From a virus: a stretch of 64,000 nt of DNA. Shown one piece after another: positions 17,543 to 22,770 of this stretch; position 1 is the stretch's first letter, and every line of letters begins with the position of its first letter. The notes beneath the pieces were generated by a model that was not told the origin of the DNA, did no database searches, and saw only the letters and a program-made list of their open reading frames with translations. The stretch is from positions 1-64,000 of the IMG/VR virus record IMGVR_UViG_3300047510_003583; one strand, written 5' to 3'. The position numbers were made by a program, and so were the translations under genes.

Positions 17543-18088
17543 ATGTCTTTTAAGCAGTATTTTGAAGAAAAAAAGTCTATTCATGACCCTGTTCGTCCTG
17601 GCATTTTAAAACGTCAGGTAAAAGGTAAAATGACATGCACAAAAGCTAGGTCTTTAAAATCTAAGCAAAAAAATAAAGGTAACAATACAGCTAAAGCTGC
17701 ACAACGCTATCTCAATTACCACTGTAATGAGCAACAAATACAACAGCCTCAGCAAACACAATCTAAACTTAATCAATTACAAGCAGCATTAGACGTCGCA
17801 GGGTTTGAACCATCTATCGGTACAGGGGCCGATGCAACAAATACAGTTATATCAGGTCTTAGAGCGGCTCTAGCTAAAGAACCCGATGAGCGTAAAAAAC
17901 ACCTTATAAATGCCGGTATTTCAGCTATATCATTAGTTCCATTTGCAGATGTAATAAAACTTTTAAAAGTACGTAAGTTAGGGAAACCGGCTACTCAGTT
18001 AGCTACCCAAGGAGCTAGAAACGTAAAGACTTGGGGCAAACAACAGCAAACAACAGATCGCTTTAATACAAACACAGCAGTAGCATAA
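17543..18088 (+). CDS. Unknown protein with pretoxin-like hydrophobic Gly/Ala segment
   Basis: 181 residues. The N terminus MSFKQYFEEK resembles the start of the protein at 20976 (MTFKTYFTEQ). Residues 20-75 are basic with two Cys (MTCTKARSLKSK, YHCNEQQ). Residues about 85-150 (AGFEPSIGTGADATNTVISG, then INAGISAISLVPFADVIKLL) resemble the 'GxxPGxGxxxDaxN...aMxPxxGd' hydrophobic linker that precedes toxin domains in polymorphic toxins. No toxin domain follows. It begins 1 nt after the nuclease-like gene. Function unknown. Confidence 0.55.
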   Translation: MSFKQYFEEKKSIHDPVRPGILKRQVKGKMTCTKARSLKSKQKNKGNNTAKAAQRYLNYHCNEQQIQQPQQTQSKLNQLQAALDVAGFEPSIGTGADATNTVISGLRAALAKEPDERKKHLINAGISAISLVPFADVIKLLKVRKLGKPATQLATQGARNVKTWGKQQQTTDRFNTNTAVA

Positions 18089-18091
18089 ATA
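18084..18091 (+). promoter_or_regulatory. Late-type promoter CATAAATA
   Basis: Overlaps the preceding stop codon and lies exactly 5 nt before a GTG start at 18097. Confidence 0.5.
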
Positions 18092-18096
18092 TTGTT

Positions 18097-18435
18097 GTGA
18101 CAGCCTTCGAATATAACGAAGATCTGAAAGAGTGCTGCATATTATTTGGAGCATCCCACGCTGTTACTATATTTTTTAAGAACGGTGTACCTATTATGCC
18201 TGAACCGTTTTATGAAACGGTTATTTTTATACCATCTGATATAAAACGTACCACTATAGCGGTAATCATTAAAACAATAAAATTCTACCTCGAAAAATTA
18301 GAAAGAAACAAGATGTTTTGTGCTGATATAATAGTGGACTTTAAACGAAAATCCCCAACTATTATTACTTACACAGTTTTTGTAAAAGAAAAACAGTTTA
18401 CAAAAAACAAACTAAAATATCTTAACGTCTCTTAA
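18097..18435 (+). CDS. Unknown small protein with GTG start
   Basis: 112 residues, beta-rich and hydrophobic-patterned (AVTIFFKNGVPIMPEPFYET, then VIFIPSDIKRTTIAVIIKTI). The GTG start is supported by a CATAAATA box 5 nt upstream. It overlaps the convergent membrane-protein gene by 14 nt. No family recognised. Confidence 0.5.
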   Translation: MTAFEYNEDLKECCILFGASHAVTIFFKNGVPIMPEPFYETVIFIPSDIKRTTIAVIIKTIKFYLEKLERNKMFCADIIVDFKRKSPTIITYTVFVKEKQFTKNKLKYLNVS

Positions 18436-18649
18436 GGTAATTAGCGATACCTATTAGAGTAGGAGCCCATAACCCAACAAATAATGCTAATCTTTGATTG
18501 TGGGCAGATTCTAAATCTGTGCTACCACCAAATAAAAGCATAATCGTTAAAGAAAAAAATACTGATAGTACACCGAATGTAAAGCATACTTTTTCAAGTA
18601 TATATAAAGAGTTTTTTGGGTCTAATAAAAAACGGATCTTTTGTTTCAT
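18422..18649 (-). CDS. Small two-TM membrane protein
   Basis: 75 residues with TM segments near 18-40 (VCFTFGVLSVFFSLTIMLLF) and 50-70 (LALFVGLWAPTLIGIANYL) and a basic tail (KRR). It overlaps the end of the GAF-like gene upstream by 4 nt, so the two are translationally coupled and may act together at the membrane. Function unknown. Confidence 0.6.
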   Translation of the reverse strand: MKQKIRFLLDPKNSLYILEKVCFTFGVLSVFFSLTIMLLFGGSTDLESAHNQRLALFVGLWAPTLIGIANYLKRR

Positions 18650-19269
18650 TCTATATAACCGGCCATTATTCCGGCTTCTCGTTTTAAATTTTCAAGTTCT
18701 TGATTGTTTAATTTTATGATGTCATGTATGGAGTCTAGACACATAATACCTACTATATTGTCTTGTATATCTAACATAGATAAAGCAAGAAAACTCTTTA
18801 TACCTCGGGATTCGAAAAACCCTTGTAGAGATGAACTACCTGCATCCCCTGTTACGGTAGTATCTAATATTTGAAACATACCCTTATCTGCTATCTCTCT
18901 AAAAAGAGTAACAAAAAGAGACGTCGGTAAATTTTGAGTGTTGGAACCTTCATTAGATACTCCCTTTTTAGTTGTTTCATAAACAAGAGAAAATTTTTGT
19001 AAACTTTTACCTGTAAAAGTATGTGAACCGTTATGAAAAATTGCAACCCATACTCTATCAACGTTATATTTTTTGCGTATTTTTTCTAATCTATCAACTA
19101 TAATACCTTCTTGGTGTAGCTTTTCAATAATTGTTGGTTCTTTTTTTTCTGGGTATCTTGCTCGGTTTAACAAATATTTCATTAACTGCAACAAAACCGG
19201 CGCCACAACACTTGTTATTACGGCTACCAAAATTAAAGTAAAATGATACGAATCTAAACTATCTGGCAT
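18646..19269 (-). CDS. Membrane-anchored GAF-like domain protein
   Basis: 207 residues: one N-terminal TM helix (about 10-32, LILVAVITSVVAPVLLQLM), a short basic linker and a cytoplasmic domain. The latter (VDRVWVAIFHNGSHTFTGKS ... DIQDNIVGIMCLDSI) has the layout of a GAF domain, a small-molecule or redox sensor fold. No output domain is attached. An AATAAATA box 5 nt before the ATG sets the start. It is coupled to the small membrane gene downstream. Ligand and role unknown. Confidence 0.6.
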   Translation of the reverse strand: MPDSLDSYHFTLILVAVITSVVAPVLLQLMKYLLNRARYPEKKEPTIIEKLHQEGIIVDRLEKIRKKYNVDRVWVAIFHNGSHTFTGKSLQKFSLVYETTKKGVSNEGSNTQNLPTSLFVTLFREIADKGMFQILDTTVTGDAGSSSLQGFFESRGIKSFLALSMLDIQDNIVGIMCLDSIHDIIKLNNQELENLKREAGIMAGYIE

Positions 19270-19274
19270 ACCAA

Positions 19275-19282
19275 TATTTATT
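19275..19282 (-). promoter_or_regulatory. Late-type promoter AATAAATA
   Basis: Leftward box exactly 5 nt before the ATG at 19269. Confidence 0.55.
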
Positions 19283-19332
19283 TAAAGTTGTTGTTGTCAG
19301 TAATATTTAAGCAAAAAGAAGTTATAAAGTGC

Positions 19333-19362
19333 TTGCATTTTTAAATAGTTCAGCTATAAATA
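19333..19362 (+). promoter_or_regulatory. Hybrid promoter TTGCAT-N16-TATAAATA before the tRNA island
   Basis: TTGCAT at 19333-19338 and TATAAATA at 19355-19362 with a 16-nt spacer. It combines the phage's early -35 type with the late box, so it could serve both stages. Confidence 0.5.
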
Positions 19363-19367
19363 ATAGT

Positions 19368-19614
19368 ACATTCATAAATGAAACATACAGATACACGTTC
19401 AATTGTGGTAAGCCCATGTCTCTTTGGGACCTGGACACCTTACTCTTTTTAAGCGGGTATTTTAAATTTTTTACTTGATATACCCGCTGAACTCAATAAA
19501 ATGAGCAGCGGGTTTAAAATTCTAGAGGTTTGTTGGAAGATGTACCTGAAACATCGAAAGAACCACCGTGAATCCGTGGGTGACGTTAGTCAGAGGTGTA
19601 GGTTCATAAAAAAA
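19368..19614 (+). ncRNA. Unidentified structured leader RNA before the tRNA array
   Basis: No CDS on either strand is convincing here. Elements in order: GTAAG (19408-19412) pairs with CTTAC (19439-19443) around a CCCA/TGGG hairpin. AGCGGGTAT (19452-19460) pairs with ATACCCGCT (19480-19488). The latter can pair instead with AGCGGGT (19507-19513), extended by CTCA/TGAG, giving two mutually exclusive hairpins. GATGT/ACATC forms a further hairpin near 19540-19555. The second alternative is followed by only a weak T-rich stretch. It may be an attenuator-like leader or a processed RNA; no known family recognised. Confidence 0.4.
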
Positions 19615-19685
19615 GCGGATGTGATGTAATGGTAGCCTGGAACCTTGCCAAGGTTCTCGCGAGGGTTCGATTCCCTCTATCCGCT
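19615..19685 (+). tRNA. tRNA-Gly (GCC)
   Basis: Acceptor GCGGATG/TATCCGC, anticodon arm GAACC-TTGCCAA-GGTTC, T-arm GAGGG-TTCGATT-CCCTC. CCA is not encoded. Confidence 0.92.
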
Positions 19686-19697
19686 CATTAATTTCAT

Positions 19698-19777
19698 GCC
19701 AGTGTGGCTCAGCGGCGACAGCACCGCTTTTGTAAAGCGGTATACAAACAACGGGGGTTCGAGTCCCTCCACTGGCT
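19698..19777 (+). tRNA. tRNA-Thr (TGT)
   Basis: Acceptor GCCAGTG/CACTGGC, anticodon arm CCGCT-TTTGTAA-AGCGG, T-loop TTCGAGT. The variable region (TATACAAACAAC) is about 12 nt without a clear stem, unusually long for Thr. Confidence 0.85.
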
Positions 19778-19786
19778 CTTTTTAAT

Positions 19787-19863
19787 GCACCAGAAGCTAA
19801 AGTCGTCAAAGCGTCGGTCTGCAAAACCTTCATTAGTCAGTGCGAGTCTGACCTGGTGCTCCA
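19787..19863 (+). tRNA. tRNA-Cys (GCA), CCA encoded
   Basis: Acceptor GCACCAG/CTGGTGC, discriminator T (expected for Cys), CCA encoded. T-arm GTCAG-TGCGAGT-CTGAC. The anticodon loop is CTGCAAA, with only about three good pairs in its stem. Confidence 0.8.
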
Positions 19864-20080
19864 TTTAAACGGACCTGGCTGCAGCAAATAAACCAGGTCC
19901 AGGTAAGATAGTCGTTGCCTGTTAGTGTGTTAGGGCTACTTACTGTTGCTGGACGAGTTAGGCTGCATAAAGCATTGACTCCAAGCATTTAGATTAACAC
20001 AGGCTAGACGGATGATTCCGGGCTCCATGCCCGGTCTCGTTGAGGAAGGGACAATTCCTAGGACAAAACCCTTCACATAC
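19864..20080 (+). ncRNA. Unidentified structured RNA segment between tRNA genes
   Basis: About 220 nt without a CDS. Strong local helices: GGACCTGG (19871-19878)/CCAGGTCC (19893-19900), AGGTAA/TTGCCT (19901-19920), CCGGGC-TCCAT-GCCCGG (20018-20034), and GAAGGG/CCCTTC (20045-20050 with 20069-20074) enclosing a smaller AGGAA/TTCCT. This density of GC-rich helices in an AT-rich genome suggests a functional RNA co-transcribed with the tRNAs. Family not identified. Confidence 0.45.
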
Positions 20081-20117
20081 TACCTTAACTTTTTAAAAAC
20101 TCTTCTTAAATAACAGT

Positions 20118-20327
20118 ATGAACGTTGTTAATATTATATTAACAATAATCGCGCTATTTACAGGCACGGTTATCGGGGTAGCTCTGTTTAATTTCTTAAT
20201 AAAATTTTATCTAAAGCACAAAAAAACGAAACTACCATCAGGTATTATTTGTAATAGACGTCATAGAGATCGTCGTTCTTTATTAAGAAGAAAAGTTGAT
20301 TTGATTAAACAATTTTTATCGAAATAA
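20118..20327 (+). CDS. Tiny single-TM membrane protein with basic tail
   Basis: 69 residues: one TM helix (about 5-30, IILTIIALFTGTVIGVALFN) and a strongly basic cytoplasmic tail (CNRRHRDRRSLLRRKVDLIK). It lies inside the tRNA island, preceded by CTTAAATAAC, a weak late-like box. Function unknown; small phage membrane proteins often alter host membranes, but there is no motif to say how. Confidence 0.5.
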   Translation: MNVVNIILTIIALFTGTVIGVALFNFLIKFYLKHKKTKLPSGIICNRRHRDRRSLLRRKVDLIKQFLSK

Positions 20328-20333
20328 TATTCA

Positions 20334-20407
<74 letters not shown>

Positions 20408-20416
20408 TACTTTAAT

Positions 20417-20492
20417 GTTGCTCGTGGTGTAACGGTTAGCATTACAGATTGTGATTCTGTTAGAGAGGGTTCGAGTCCCTTCGAGCAACCCA
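20417..20492 (+). tRNA. tRNA-His (GTG), CCA encoded
   Basis: G-1 at 20417 opposite C73, acceptor TTGCTCG/CGAGCAA, anticodon arm ACAGA-TTGTGAT-TCTGT, CCA at 20490-20492. The His-specific G-1:C73 is present. Confidence 0.92.
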
Positions 20493-20592
20493 AATTTGGG
20501 CTAATCTTATAAATGGAGCCGACATTCCTTACTATTACGTAGGGTTAAGATTATTCCTGGGACGTCGCGGGTAAACCTGTCCCACTTTTTTT
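20493..20592 (+). ncRNA. Small structured RNA ending in an intrinsic terminator
   Basis: TAATCTTA (20502-20509) pairs with TAAGATTA (20546-20553). They enclose hairpin CCTTAC/GTAGGG (20527-20532 with 20539-20544) and an internal loop TAAATGGAGCCGACATT. A terminator follows directly. It may be the 3' end of the His tRNA transcript with a regulatory element, or a stand-alone RNA. Family unknown. Confidence 0.4.
20558..20592 (+). terminator. Rho-independent terminator inside the tRNA island
   Basis: Stem TGGGAC (20558-20563)/GTCCCA (20579-20584), then C and seven T. It separates the first five tRNAs from the later ones. Confidence 0.7.
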
Positions 20593-20593
20593 C

Positions 20594-20665
20594 GGGGAAT
20601 TAGTTAAGTGGCTATAACTCCTGATTTGCATTCAGGTGTCACCGGTTCGACTCCGGTATTCTCCA
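20594..20665 (+). tRNA. tRNA-Ala (TGC)
   Basis: Acceptor GGGGAAT/ATTCTCC, anticodon arm CCTGA-TTTGCAT-TCAGG, T-arm ACCGG-TTCGACT-CCGGT, discriminator A. It starts 1-2 nt after the terminator T run. Confidence 0.92.
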
Positions 20666-20673
20666 TATTTTTA

Positions 20674-20755
20674 GCTCTAGTGGTGAAATTGGCAGACACG
20701 ACAGACTTAGGATCTGTTGCTTTACGGCATGGGGGTTCGAGTCCCTCCTGGAGCA
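20674..20755 (+). tRNA. tRNA-Leu (TAG)
   Basis: Acceptor GCTCTAG/CTGGAGC, anticodon arm ACAGA-CTTAGGA-TCTGT, long variable arm, T-loop TTCGAGT, discriminator A. Confidence 0.92.
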
Positions 20756-20762
20756 CATTTTA

Positions 20763-20849
20763 GGAAGTGTGGCCGAGCGGTTTAAGGCAGAAGTTTACTA
20801 AACTTCCGAGGTATCCACTCCTCCGTGGGTTCGAATCCCACTGCTTCCG
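20763..20849 (+). tRNA. tRNA-Ser with unusual anticodon ACT
   Basis: Acceptor GGAAGTG/TGCTTCC, G73, long variable arm GAGG/CCTC, T-arm GTGGG-TTCGAAT-CCCAC. The anticodon arm is GAAGT-TTACTAA-ACTTC and symmetric, so the anticodon is ACT. Bacterial tRNAs for AGY serine codons normally carry GCT, so A34 is unexpected. Confidence 0.88.
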
Positions 20850-20865
20850 TTTTACAAAATTTTAT

Positions 20866-20956
20866 GGGCAGATGGCTGAGCTGGTCTAAGGCGTCCGACT
20901 TGAAATCGGAAGTGGTTTTATCGCCACCGTGGGTTCGAATCCTACTCTGCCCGCCA
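20866..20956 (+). tRNA. tRNA-Ser (TGA), CCA encoded
   Basis: Acceptor GGGCAGA/TCTGCCC, anticodon arm CCGA-CTTGAAA-TCGG, long variable arm (GTGG/CCAC), G73 and CCA. Confidence 0.92.
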
Positions 20957-20962
20957 TTTTAA

Positions 20963-20970
20963 TATAAATA
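20963..20970 (+). promoter_or_regulatory. Late-type promoter TATAAATA
   Basis: Exact consensus, 5 nt before the ATG at 20976. The predicted start of transcription is the start codon itself. Confidence 0.65.
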
Positions 20971-20975
20971 CCTTT

Positions 20976-21203
20976 ATGACATTCAAAACATACTTTACAG
21001 AGCAATTATCTAAAGGCATGTCTTTAGAGGATATTGCTAAAAAACATAATGTTGACGTAGCTGAACTTCAGAATGAATTAGAAAAAGGTACTAAAGTTGA
21101 GCACGAACACACTAATTCTGAAGAACATGCTAAAAGAGTAGCTATGGATCATTTAGTTGAAGATCCAAAATACTATACAAAACTTTCAAAAGCTGGTCTT
21201 TAA
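20976..21203 (+). CDS. DUF5661-like small protein
   Basis: 75 residues. The C-terminal half (KVEHEHTNSEEHAKRVAMDH, LVEDPKYYTKLSKAGL) matches the pattern of the uncharacterised DUF5661 family (EHT..x..A..IA.DHL.E.P.YY.KL). The N-terminal half contains a short helix-turn-helix-like stretch (MSLEDIAKKHNVDVAELQNE). It sits between tRNA genes under its own late promoter. No known activity for the family. Confidence 0.65.
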   Translation: MTFKTYFTEQLSKGMSLEDIAKKHNVDVAELQNELEKGTKVEHEHTNSEEHAKRVAMDHLVEDPKYYTKLSKAGL

Positions 21204-21204
21204 T

Positions 21205-21277
21205 TGCGGGATAGAATTCCGGTGAGTTCAGGTGTCTCATAAGCATCTCTAGGTGGGTTCGACCCCCACTCCCGCTA
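21205..21277 (+). tRNA. tRNA-Met (CAT), initiator-like
   Basis: With T8-A9 in register, the acceptor is TGCGGGA/TCCCGCT with an unpaired T1-T72. The D-stem GAAT/GTTC contains A11:T24. The anticodon arm is GGTGT-CTCATAA-GCATC and the T-arm is GTGGG-TTCGACC-CCCAC; A73. The mismatch at 1:72 and A11:U24 are initiator hallmarks, but the three G:C pairs usual at the base of the initiator anticodon stem are missing. An elongator or a lysidine-type Ile tRNA remains possible. Confidence 0.82.
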
Positions 21278-21285
21278 CTTTTAAC

Positions 21286-21360
21286 ACGTTGGTGGCAGAC
21301 AAGCAATGCAGCAGTCTCCAAAACTGCCTTATGTGGGCGCGATACCCACCCAACGTGCCA
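21286..21360 (+). tRNA. tRNA-Trp (CCA), 3' CCA encoded
   Basis: Acceptor ACGTTGG/CCAACGT, G73, CCA at 21358-21360. Anticodon arm GCAGT-CTCCAAA-ACTGC. The T-loop GCGCGAT departs from TTCRANN. Confidence 0.85.
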
Positions 21361-21364
21361 TTTT

Positions 21365-21438
21365 GCGGTGGTAGTATAATAGTAGTACAGTAGTCTTCCA
21401 AACTTCGGGCCTCGGAGCGTAACCGTGTCACCGCACCA
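21365..21438 (+). tRNA. tRNA-Gly (TCC), divergent
   Basis: Acceptor GCGGTGG/TCACCGC, A73, CCA encoded, D-arm TAGTATAATAGTAGTAC as in Gly tRNAs. Anticodon arm GTAGT-CTTCCAA-ACTTC has one mismatch. The T-arm CTCGG-AGCGTAA-CCGTG lacks the TTC motif and has a mismatch, so the gene may be decaying or structurally unusual. Confidence 0.7.
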
Positions 21439-21442
21439 TTTT

Positions 21443-21516
21443 GGAGTTGTAGCTCAATCGGTCAGAGCACTGCCCTGTCACGGCAGGGGTTGCGGGTTCG
21501 AGTCCCGTCGACTCCG
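21443..21516 (+). tRNA. tRNA-Asp (GTC)
   Basis: Acceptor GGAGTTG/CGACTCC, anticodon arm CTGCC-CTGTCAC-GGCAG, T-loop TTCGAGT, G73. Confidence 0.93.
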
Positions 21517-21521
21517 TATTC

Positions 21522-21595
21522 AGAGGTGTAGCTCAACTGGTTAGAGCACCGCTTTGATAAGGCGGGGGTTGTAGGTTCAAGTCCTACCATCTCTA
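21522..21595 (+). tRNA. tRNA-Ile (GAT)
   Basis: Acceptor AGAGGTG/CATCTCT, anticodon arm CCGCT-TTGATAA-GGCGG, T-loop TTCAAGT, A73. Confidence 0.92.
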
Positions 21596-21601
21596 TTTTT
21601 T

Positions 21602-21674
21602 GGATCCTTAGTGAAATGGATTATCACTTAACGCTACGGACGTTACATTCTAGGTTCGAATCCTGGAGGATCCA
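21602..21674 (+). tRNA. tRNA-Arg (ACG)
   Basis: Acceptor GGATCCT/AGGATCC, anticodon arm TAACG-CTACGGA-CGTTA, T-loop TTCGAAT, A73. The last bases overlap the next late-type promoter. Confidence 0.92.
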
Positions 21675-21680
21675 TAAATA
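21673..21680 (+). promoter_or_regulatory. Late-type promoter CATAAATA
   Basis: Overlaps the 3' end of tRNA-Arg and lies 5 nt before the ATG at 21686. Confidence 0.5.
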
Positions 21681-21685
21681 ATATT

Positions 21686-22090
21686 ATGAAATGGTGGCCT
21701 ACTTTATTACTGGCCATTGCTGCTTTTTTCTTTTTTGACACTTATTCATTAAAAGTACCAAAAAAATATGAAATGCTCGATGATGGTTGTTTAGTACAAT
21801 CGCTATATTTTCAACAAGTAATACAAGCTAAACAAATGCTTGAGTTTAATATGTGGTCTCGGGTGTTGTGTATACACTTTTACGGTATGATAGAGGGTCA
21901 CGCTGTAACTGCTTTTGTTTATAAAAATATAACATGGGTATACGACCCTAACCGTGGCTCTTTTCCGGTAGCTCATTTCTCTTTATACGACCCTTTAATG
22001 ATTGCTGAATTAGCATTTCCAAAATTATCTATAAAAAAGGCTTATTACATAGAACCTACAATGCTTTTACATTATCAAAAAAATTTTTAA
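21686..22090 (+). CDS. Secreted or membrane-anchored papain-like Cys-His-Asp protein
   Basis: 134 residues. The N terminus MKWWPTLLLAIAAFFFFDTY is a signal anchor. C35 (DDGCLVQS), H72 (IEGHAVTAFVYK) and D87 (WVYDPNRGS) fall in the order and spacing of a transglutaminase-like or papain-fold cysteine protease triad. The segment GHA..x..Y...W.YDPN is typical of such cores. It could cleave peptides in the host envelope. Neighbours are the tRNA array and a small RNA gene, so context adds little. Activity is inference from the triad. Confidence 0.55.
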   Translation: MKWWPTLLLAIAAFFFFDTYSLKVPKKYEMLDDGCLVQSLYFQQVIQAKQMLEFNMWSRVLCIHFYGMIEGHAVTAFVYKNITWVYDPNRGSFPVAHFSLYDPLMIAELAFPKLSIKKAYYIEPTMLLHYQKNF

Positions 22091-22127
22091 AAAATACTAT
22101 TTTTTGTTAAAAAACAACACCTTTGAG

Positions 22128-22135
22128 AATAAATA
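22128..22135 (+). promoter_or_regulatory. Late-type promoter AATAAATA for a non-coding RNA
   Basis: Predicted start at about 22141 coincides with the first base of the GAACG/CGTTC hairpin that opens the RNA at 22141-22393. No CDS follows. Confidence 0.5.
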
Positions 22136-22308
22136 TATATGAACGCAAAAACGTTCATGATCTTTAAAAATTAAAAAAGGACGTTTCAGTGGTGCTCAGG
22201 ATCGGTGAGTTCAGTGCGGCTAGGACGAGGTGCTAGCGACATAAGTAACCACCATGCATTTATTATGGTTCGAATCCATACTGGATTTTCAGACAAAGAA
22301 AAAACAAC

Positions 22309-22343
22309 GGTACCCAGGAGGCACATTTGCATTCCTGGGTACC
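22309..22343 (+). terminator. Perfect 11-bp hairpin, possible first terminator
   Basis: GGTACCCAGGA (22309-22319) pairs perfectly with TCCTGGGTACC (22333-22343). A run of eight T follows 10 nt later (22355-22362), so it may stabilise the RNA 3' end rather than terminate alone. Confidence 0.45.
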
Positions 22344-22364
22344 ACTAAAGCGACTTTTTTTTAT

Positions 22365-22393
22365 AACCGCAACAATAGTTGCGGTTTTTTTTT
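22365..22393 (+). terminator. Rho-independent terminator
   Basis: AACCGCAAC-AATA-GTTGCGGTT (22365-22386) followed by an unbroken T run to 22393. Confidence 0.85.
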
Positions 22394-22419
22394 GCATTTT
22401 TTCCGAGTTCCTTTATACT
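22392..22419 (+). promoter_or_regulatory. Sigma70-like promoter TTGCAT-N16-TATACT
   Basis: TTGCAT at 22392-22397 overlaps the terminator T run. TATACT is at 22414-22419 and 6 nt later comes the ATG at 22426, matching the other early promoters of this phage. Confidence 0.6.
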
Positions 22420-22425
22420 TTAATA

Positions 22426-22689
22426 ATGATTTTAGCAAAAGAAATAGCAGGTATCATAATGATGCTGTGTTTTATGTTTTGTTACATACCACAGATTGTT
22501 AAAATCTTTCAGAATAAATCATCAAAGGATGTTTCCTTAGCCTTAATTCTTATGTCTATTGGAGGATATATATCTGGTATGGTTTATATGTTTTTAGGTA
22601 CGTTTGGACTTTGGTGGTTCTTAAATTATTGTGTCGGGCTTATTATGTGCTCGATTCTTGTATACGCCTGGTTTAAGTATAATAAGTAA
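22426..22689 (+). CDS. PQ-loop SemiSWEET-like transporter
   Basis: 87 residues with three TM helices (about 3-24, 38-58, 64-83), the size and layout of a SemiSWEET half-transporter, which dimerises to move sugars. The PQ motif is in FCYIPQIVKIFQNKSSKDVS (P22, Q23, with KSSKDVS after the first helix). A conserved-position Asn is in WWFLNYCVG. The upstream in-frame extension to 22327 crosses two terminators and is rejected. The 22426 start follows a TTGCAT/TATACT promoter by 6 nt, suggesting early expression. Substrate unknown; other PQ-loop roles are possible. Confidence 0.75.
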   Translation: MILAKEIAGIIMMLCFMFCYIPQIVKIFQNKSSKDVSLALILMSIGGYISGMVYMFLGTFGLWWFLNYCVGLIMCSILVYAWFKYNK

Positions 22690-22690
22690 C

Positions 22691-22765
22691 GCGCGGTTAG
22701 CTTAGCGGTAGAGCAGGTCCTTTACACGGACAAGGTCGGGGGTTCAATCCCCTCACCGCGCACCA
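22691..22765 (+). tRNA. tRNA-Val (TAC), CCA encoded
   Basis: Acceptor GCGCGGT/ACCGCGC, anticodon arm GTCC-TTTACAC-GGAC, T-loop TTCAATC, A73 and CCA. It begins right after the SemiSWEET stop codon, likely on the same transcript. Confidence 0.92.
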
Positions 22766-22770
22766 CTTTT

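Larger units (their letters stand above)
22141..22393 (+). ncRNA. Candidate phage small RNA with tRNA-like module
   Basis: It lies between a late-type promoter and two strong hairpins, and has no credible CDS. It opens with GAACG-CAAAAA-CGTTC. A tRNA-like part spans 22208-22287: acceptor-like AGTTCAG/CTGGATT and a T-arm TATGG-TTCGAAT-CCATA. Between these there is a GCTAG-N9-CTAGC hairpin (22219-22237) and no recognisable anticodon arm. The 3' end is the intrinsic terminator at 22365-22393. It could be a degenerate tRNA, a tRNA mimic or a regulatory RNA. Confidence 0.5.

Noticed and set aside
19522-19833. Minus-strand reading frame of 103 codons
   Set aside because: It is antisense to three tRNA genes.
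19864-20080. Resemblance to RNase P RNA (TAGACGGATGATT like its conserved region IV, GACAAAACCC like ACAGAACCC, GAGGAAGGG like GAGGAAAG)
   Set aside because: The pieces are in the wrong order for RNase P and no 5' P4 strand lies upstream, so the matches are probably chance.
21249-21431. Minus-strand reading frame of 60 codons
   Set aside because: It is antisense to the Met, Trp and Gly tRNA genes.
22254-22502. Plus-strand reading frame of 82 codons
   Set aside because: It runs across the small RNA's terminators and into the SemiSWEET gene in another frame.
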